This document shows, piece after piece, positions 33,264 to 34,745 of a stretch of 34,745 nt of DNA. The position numbers and the translations under genes are program-made. The notes beneath the pieces are model-generated. The model was not told where the DNA came from and ran no database searches. It saw only the letters and a list, made by a program, of their open reading frames with translations. Source of the DNA: Chitinophaga pinensis (GTDB lineage: Bacteria; Bacteroidota; Bacteroidia; NS11-12g; UBA9320); contig CAMDSC010000024.1 in the NCBI GenBank assembly GCA_945907065.1, positions 1 through 34,745 of the forward strand, given 5' to 3'. The stretch's first letter is position 1, and the number at the start of each line of letters is the position of its first letter.

Positions 33264-34148
33264 ATGAAATATTTTTCCAAATGTTGCTTGATAGCGCACT
33301 TTTGGGCAATATGGCCTAGCCATGCCCAAGCTCAAAATTATAAACCCGCCAACCTAAAATTAATAGCTGAGGCCGATAGTTTGGCAGCTGTTTATGAACT
33401 AACTGCAGATACCGCCAGCCGTGATGCAGCTTTAAATATCTATTTAGATATAGTAAAGGATGAAAAAAAAGATGAGCATCCTGATACGGCAGCTATAATT
33501 CATTGCAATTTTCAGGTAGGTTATATTGATATGAAATGGGGCGAATATAAATGGGGTATGGAGGCTTTTGAACGAATGCTAAACTATGTGAAACGGCCCG
33601 CCGACCAAGATATTATAAGTAAAGCTATGCCCTATCTGGGCTATTGCTATCGAGAAACACGATTAGAAAATTTCACTTTTGATCTACCCGTATTTGACAA
33701 AACAGAACGGCTTGAATTTTATTTTCCAATCAGCAATGTTTTTACTTATAATGACGATACAATTAAATTTAAAATAAATTTTGGTACTTATGATGGTATA
33801 GGTTTAGGAACATTAGGGAGAGCAAGGGGGGTAAAAGCGGAATTGATAAGCGGACATAATAATCTGAGTCTTGGCAATTGTGAGGTTACAGATATTGCCG
33901 AAAGTCAGGCCATATTGAAAATATTTGATTATGAGGGCAAAGATTCACTTCACCTGATATTCAAAAATGATATGGTAAAACTGCCAATTCAGTTTCCAAA
34001 GCGGTTTCATGATTTGATTACAAATTGCCTTGTTTATGGTATTGATTTTTACAATATTGACGGGTATGATTTTTACGATTATCGCCAATGGTATATGCAT
34101 GGCAGCGATTCCATTTTCGATGATATTGTATGTAGATCGTCAGCATAA
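33264..34148 (+). CDS. Secreted hypothetical protein, 3' end cut by an IS3 element
   Basis: A protein of 294 residues as it stands, which I do not recognise. The signal peptide is about 1-23 (ending A-Q-A-Q). Helical repeats at about 28-115 look TPR-like (alternating A, Y and L with G-Y-C-Y). The second half is beta-rich (about 125-290, with F-T-F-D-L-P-V-F and I-K-F-K-I-N-F). The last five residues (C-R-S-S-A) and the stop codon are encoded by the inferred left end of the mobile element starting at about 34131. The original C-terminus is therefore probably missing, and any sorting signal it carried is lost. A TACGTTTG box precedes it. Confidence 0.65.
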   Translation: MKYFSKCCLIAHFWAIWPSHAQAQNYKPANLKLIAEADSLAAVYELTADTASRDAALNIYLDIVKDEKKDEHPDTAAIIHCNFQVGYIDMKWGEYKWGMEAFERMLNYVKRPADQDIISKAMPYLGYCYRETRLENFTFDLPVFDKTERLEFYFPISNVFTYNDDTIKFKINFGTYDGIGLGTLGRARGVKAELISGHNNLSLGNCEVTDIAESQAILKIFDYEGKDSLHLIFKNDMVKLPIQFPKRFHDLITNCLVYGIDFYNIDGYDFYDYRQWYMHGSDSIFDDIVCRSSA

Positions 34149-34204
34149 AGTGGACATAAGTGTGACTAAACAAAGTTATACTTAAAAACCATAAATTGCT
34201 TACA

Positions 34205-34576
34205 ATGAAAGAAAAAGAACCAAAAAATGCGGAGGCGGTTATCAAGGATATTCGCCGACGAACCAAACGTAAATTTAGCTCTGAGGAAAAAATCAGAATT
34301 GTTATTTCAGGATTGCGTGGTGATGAATCCATTAACACCATTTGCAGAAAGGAAGGCATCGCACCAGCGTTGTATTATCGATGGAGCAAAGACTTCATTG
34401 AGGCCGGCAAACGGAGGTTGAACGGAGATACCTTACGGGAGGCGAACACAGATGAAGTACTTCAGATTAAAAATGAGAATGTAGAGCTTAAAAACCTGGT
34501 GGCCGAGTTAATGCTCGATAATCGGACGTTAAAAAAAAGCATGAATGGTCTCGAATCAAATTCCACAGGTATATGA
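34205..34576 (+). CDS. IS3-family transposase OrfA
   Basis: A 123-residue DNA-binding protein. A helix-turn-helix of the HTH_Tnp_1 type (about 20-70: F-S-S-E-E-K-I-R-I-V, then I-N-T-I-C-R-K-E-G-I, then Y-Y-R-W-S-K-D-F) is followed by a leucine-zipper stretch (about 83-112: L-Q-I-K-N-E-N-V-E-L-K). The layout is that of IS3 OrfA, which binds the element ends. The start is ATG 34205; the ORF can extend three codons to a TTG at 34196, which is less likely. It overlaps orfB by ATGA (34573-34576). An A8 run near its end would allow a -1 shift into orfB. Confidence 0.9.
   Translation: MKEKEPKNAEAVIKDIRRRTKRKFSSEEKIRIVISGLRGDESINTICRKEGIAPALYYRWSKDFIEAGKRRLNGDTLREANTDEVLQIKNENVELKNLVAELMLDNRTLKKSMNGLESNSTGI
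34531..34539 (+). promoter_or_regulatory. Probable -1 programmed frameshift site (A8G)
   Basis: AAAAAAAAG. In the OrfA frame it reads A-AAA-AAA, a slippery heptamer. A -1 slip enters the OrfB frame, which is open from here through the OrfB ATG. This matches how IS3 elements make the OrfAB transposase. Confidence 0.7.
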
Positions 34577-34745
34577 GAATGACAGCGGCAGAAAAAATGG
34601 AGATCATCAAGATGGTAGAACAATCGCCCATTGGCGTTAAGGCTACCTTGGAACAAATTGGTATTCATAGAAGTACGTTTTATGCGTGGTATGATCGGTA
34701 TGTCAAATTTGGCGAGACTGGATTGGAAATTACTACATCAAAACA
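34573..34745 (+). CDS. IS3-family transposase OrfB, 5' part
   Basis: The frame is open to the window end (57 codons seen) and starts with ATG 34573 overlapping the OrfA stop by four bases. The visible part is the N-terminal helix-turn-helix region: E-K-M-E-I-I-K-M-V-E, then G-V-K-A-T-L-E-Q-I-G-I-H-R-S-T-F-Y-A-W-Y. The catalytic DDE (rve) domain would lie outside the window. In vivo it is probably made as a fusion with OrfA by frameshift at 34531-34539. Confidence 0.82.
   Translation, partial: MRMTAAEKMEIIKMVEQSPIGVKATLEQIGIHRSTFYAWYDRYVKFGETGLEITTSK

Larger units (their letters stand above)
34131..34745 (+). mobile_element. IS3-family insertion sequence, left part
   Basis: It begins with TGTAGATCGTCAGC at the point where the upstream gene loses its frame; IS3 elements typically start with TG. 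It carries orfA and the start of orfB in the -1 frame, and runs off the window at 34745. The exact left end and the target duplication cannot be confirmed without the right end. Confidence 0.75.

Noticed and set aside
34018-34359. Minus-strand ORF crossing the IS left end
   Set aside because: It spans the inferred insertion boundary and overlaps orfA; no protein family features.
1-34745. CRISPR arrays, tRNA or rRNA genes, prophage
   Set aside because: No regularly spaced direct repeats, tRNA-like T-loop/acceptor combinations, rRNA sequence or phage structural genes were seen by eye on either strand.

Overview
The window is a stretch of chromosome from a Bacteroidota bacterium. Supporting signs are low GC, many copies of the TAnnTTTG -7 promoter box typical of the phylum, few Shine-Dalgarno sequences, a secreted protein with a type IX secretion (T9SS) C-terminal signal, a DUF6089-type outer-membrane protein, and the Bacteroidota gene set (PSD of the FGSR type, LpxL-like acyltransferase, CPBP protease). 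I cannot name a genus. No tRNA, rRNA, CRISPR array or phage region was seen.

Layout. 1-1895: the 3' part of a TsdA-like diheme cytochrome c lipoprotein, overlapping a ChaN-type haem-binding protein. 1964-5714: CPBP protease, cdsA, a Glu/Leu/Phe/Val dehydrogenase and psd; cdsA and psd belong to phosphatidylethanolamine synthesis. 5755-8402: a small secreted Cys/Lys-rich protein with its own promoter and terminator, a cyclophilin lipoprotein, and a convergent GT-C type membrane glycosyltransferase. 8490-11048: a large T9SS-secreted protein with a duplicated module. 11112-15669: SRPBCC protein, group III truncated haemoglobin, tsaB, a DUF6089 barrel, a serine hydrolase with class A beta-lactamase fold, and a PfkB kinase. 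15743-21122: mnmA, a divergent RsmI-like methyltransferase, oligopeptidase B and an MFS transporter. 21135-24140: zinc-ribbon protein, ssb, a probable frameshifted gene, a 378-base stretch without a convincing gene, a small membrane protein and an alpha/beta hydrolase. 24149-26092: a GT2 enzyme fused to a degenerate polyprenyl-phosphate sugar-transferase-like region. 26302-33112: rimP-nusA-infB, then rlmN and an LpxL-type acyltransferase. 33264-34745: a secreted protein cut off at its 3' end by an IS3-family element that runs out of the window.

Most of the window is housekeeping, and I found no clear undescribed multi-gene system. The observations most worth checking are: a terminator-like hairpin in the short leader of rimP-nusA-infB, a setting where NusA-dependent attenuation would make sense; structured RNA between nusA and infB; interlocked divergent promoters for tsaB and a truncated haemoglobin; the GT2/sugar-transferase fusion; the duplicated module of the T9SS protein; a small six-cysteine secreted protein; a one-base frameshift behind an intact promoter; and the IS3 insertion with its A8 frameshift site. 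Several start codons were moved downstream of the longest possible ORF because a TAnnTTTG box lies inside or just before the extension.
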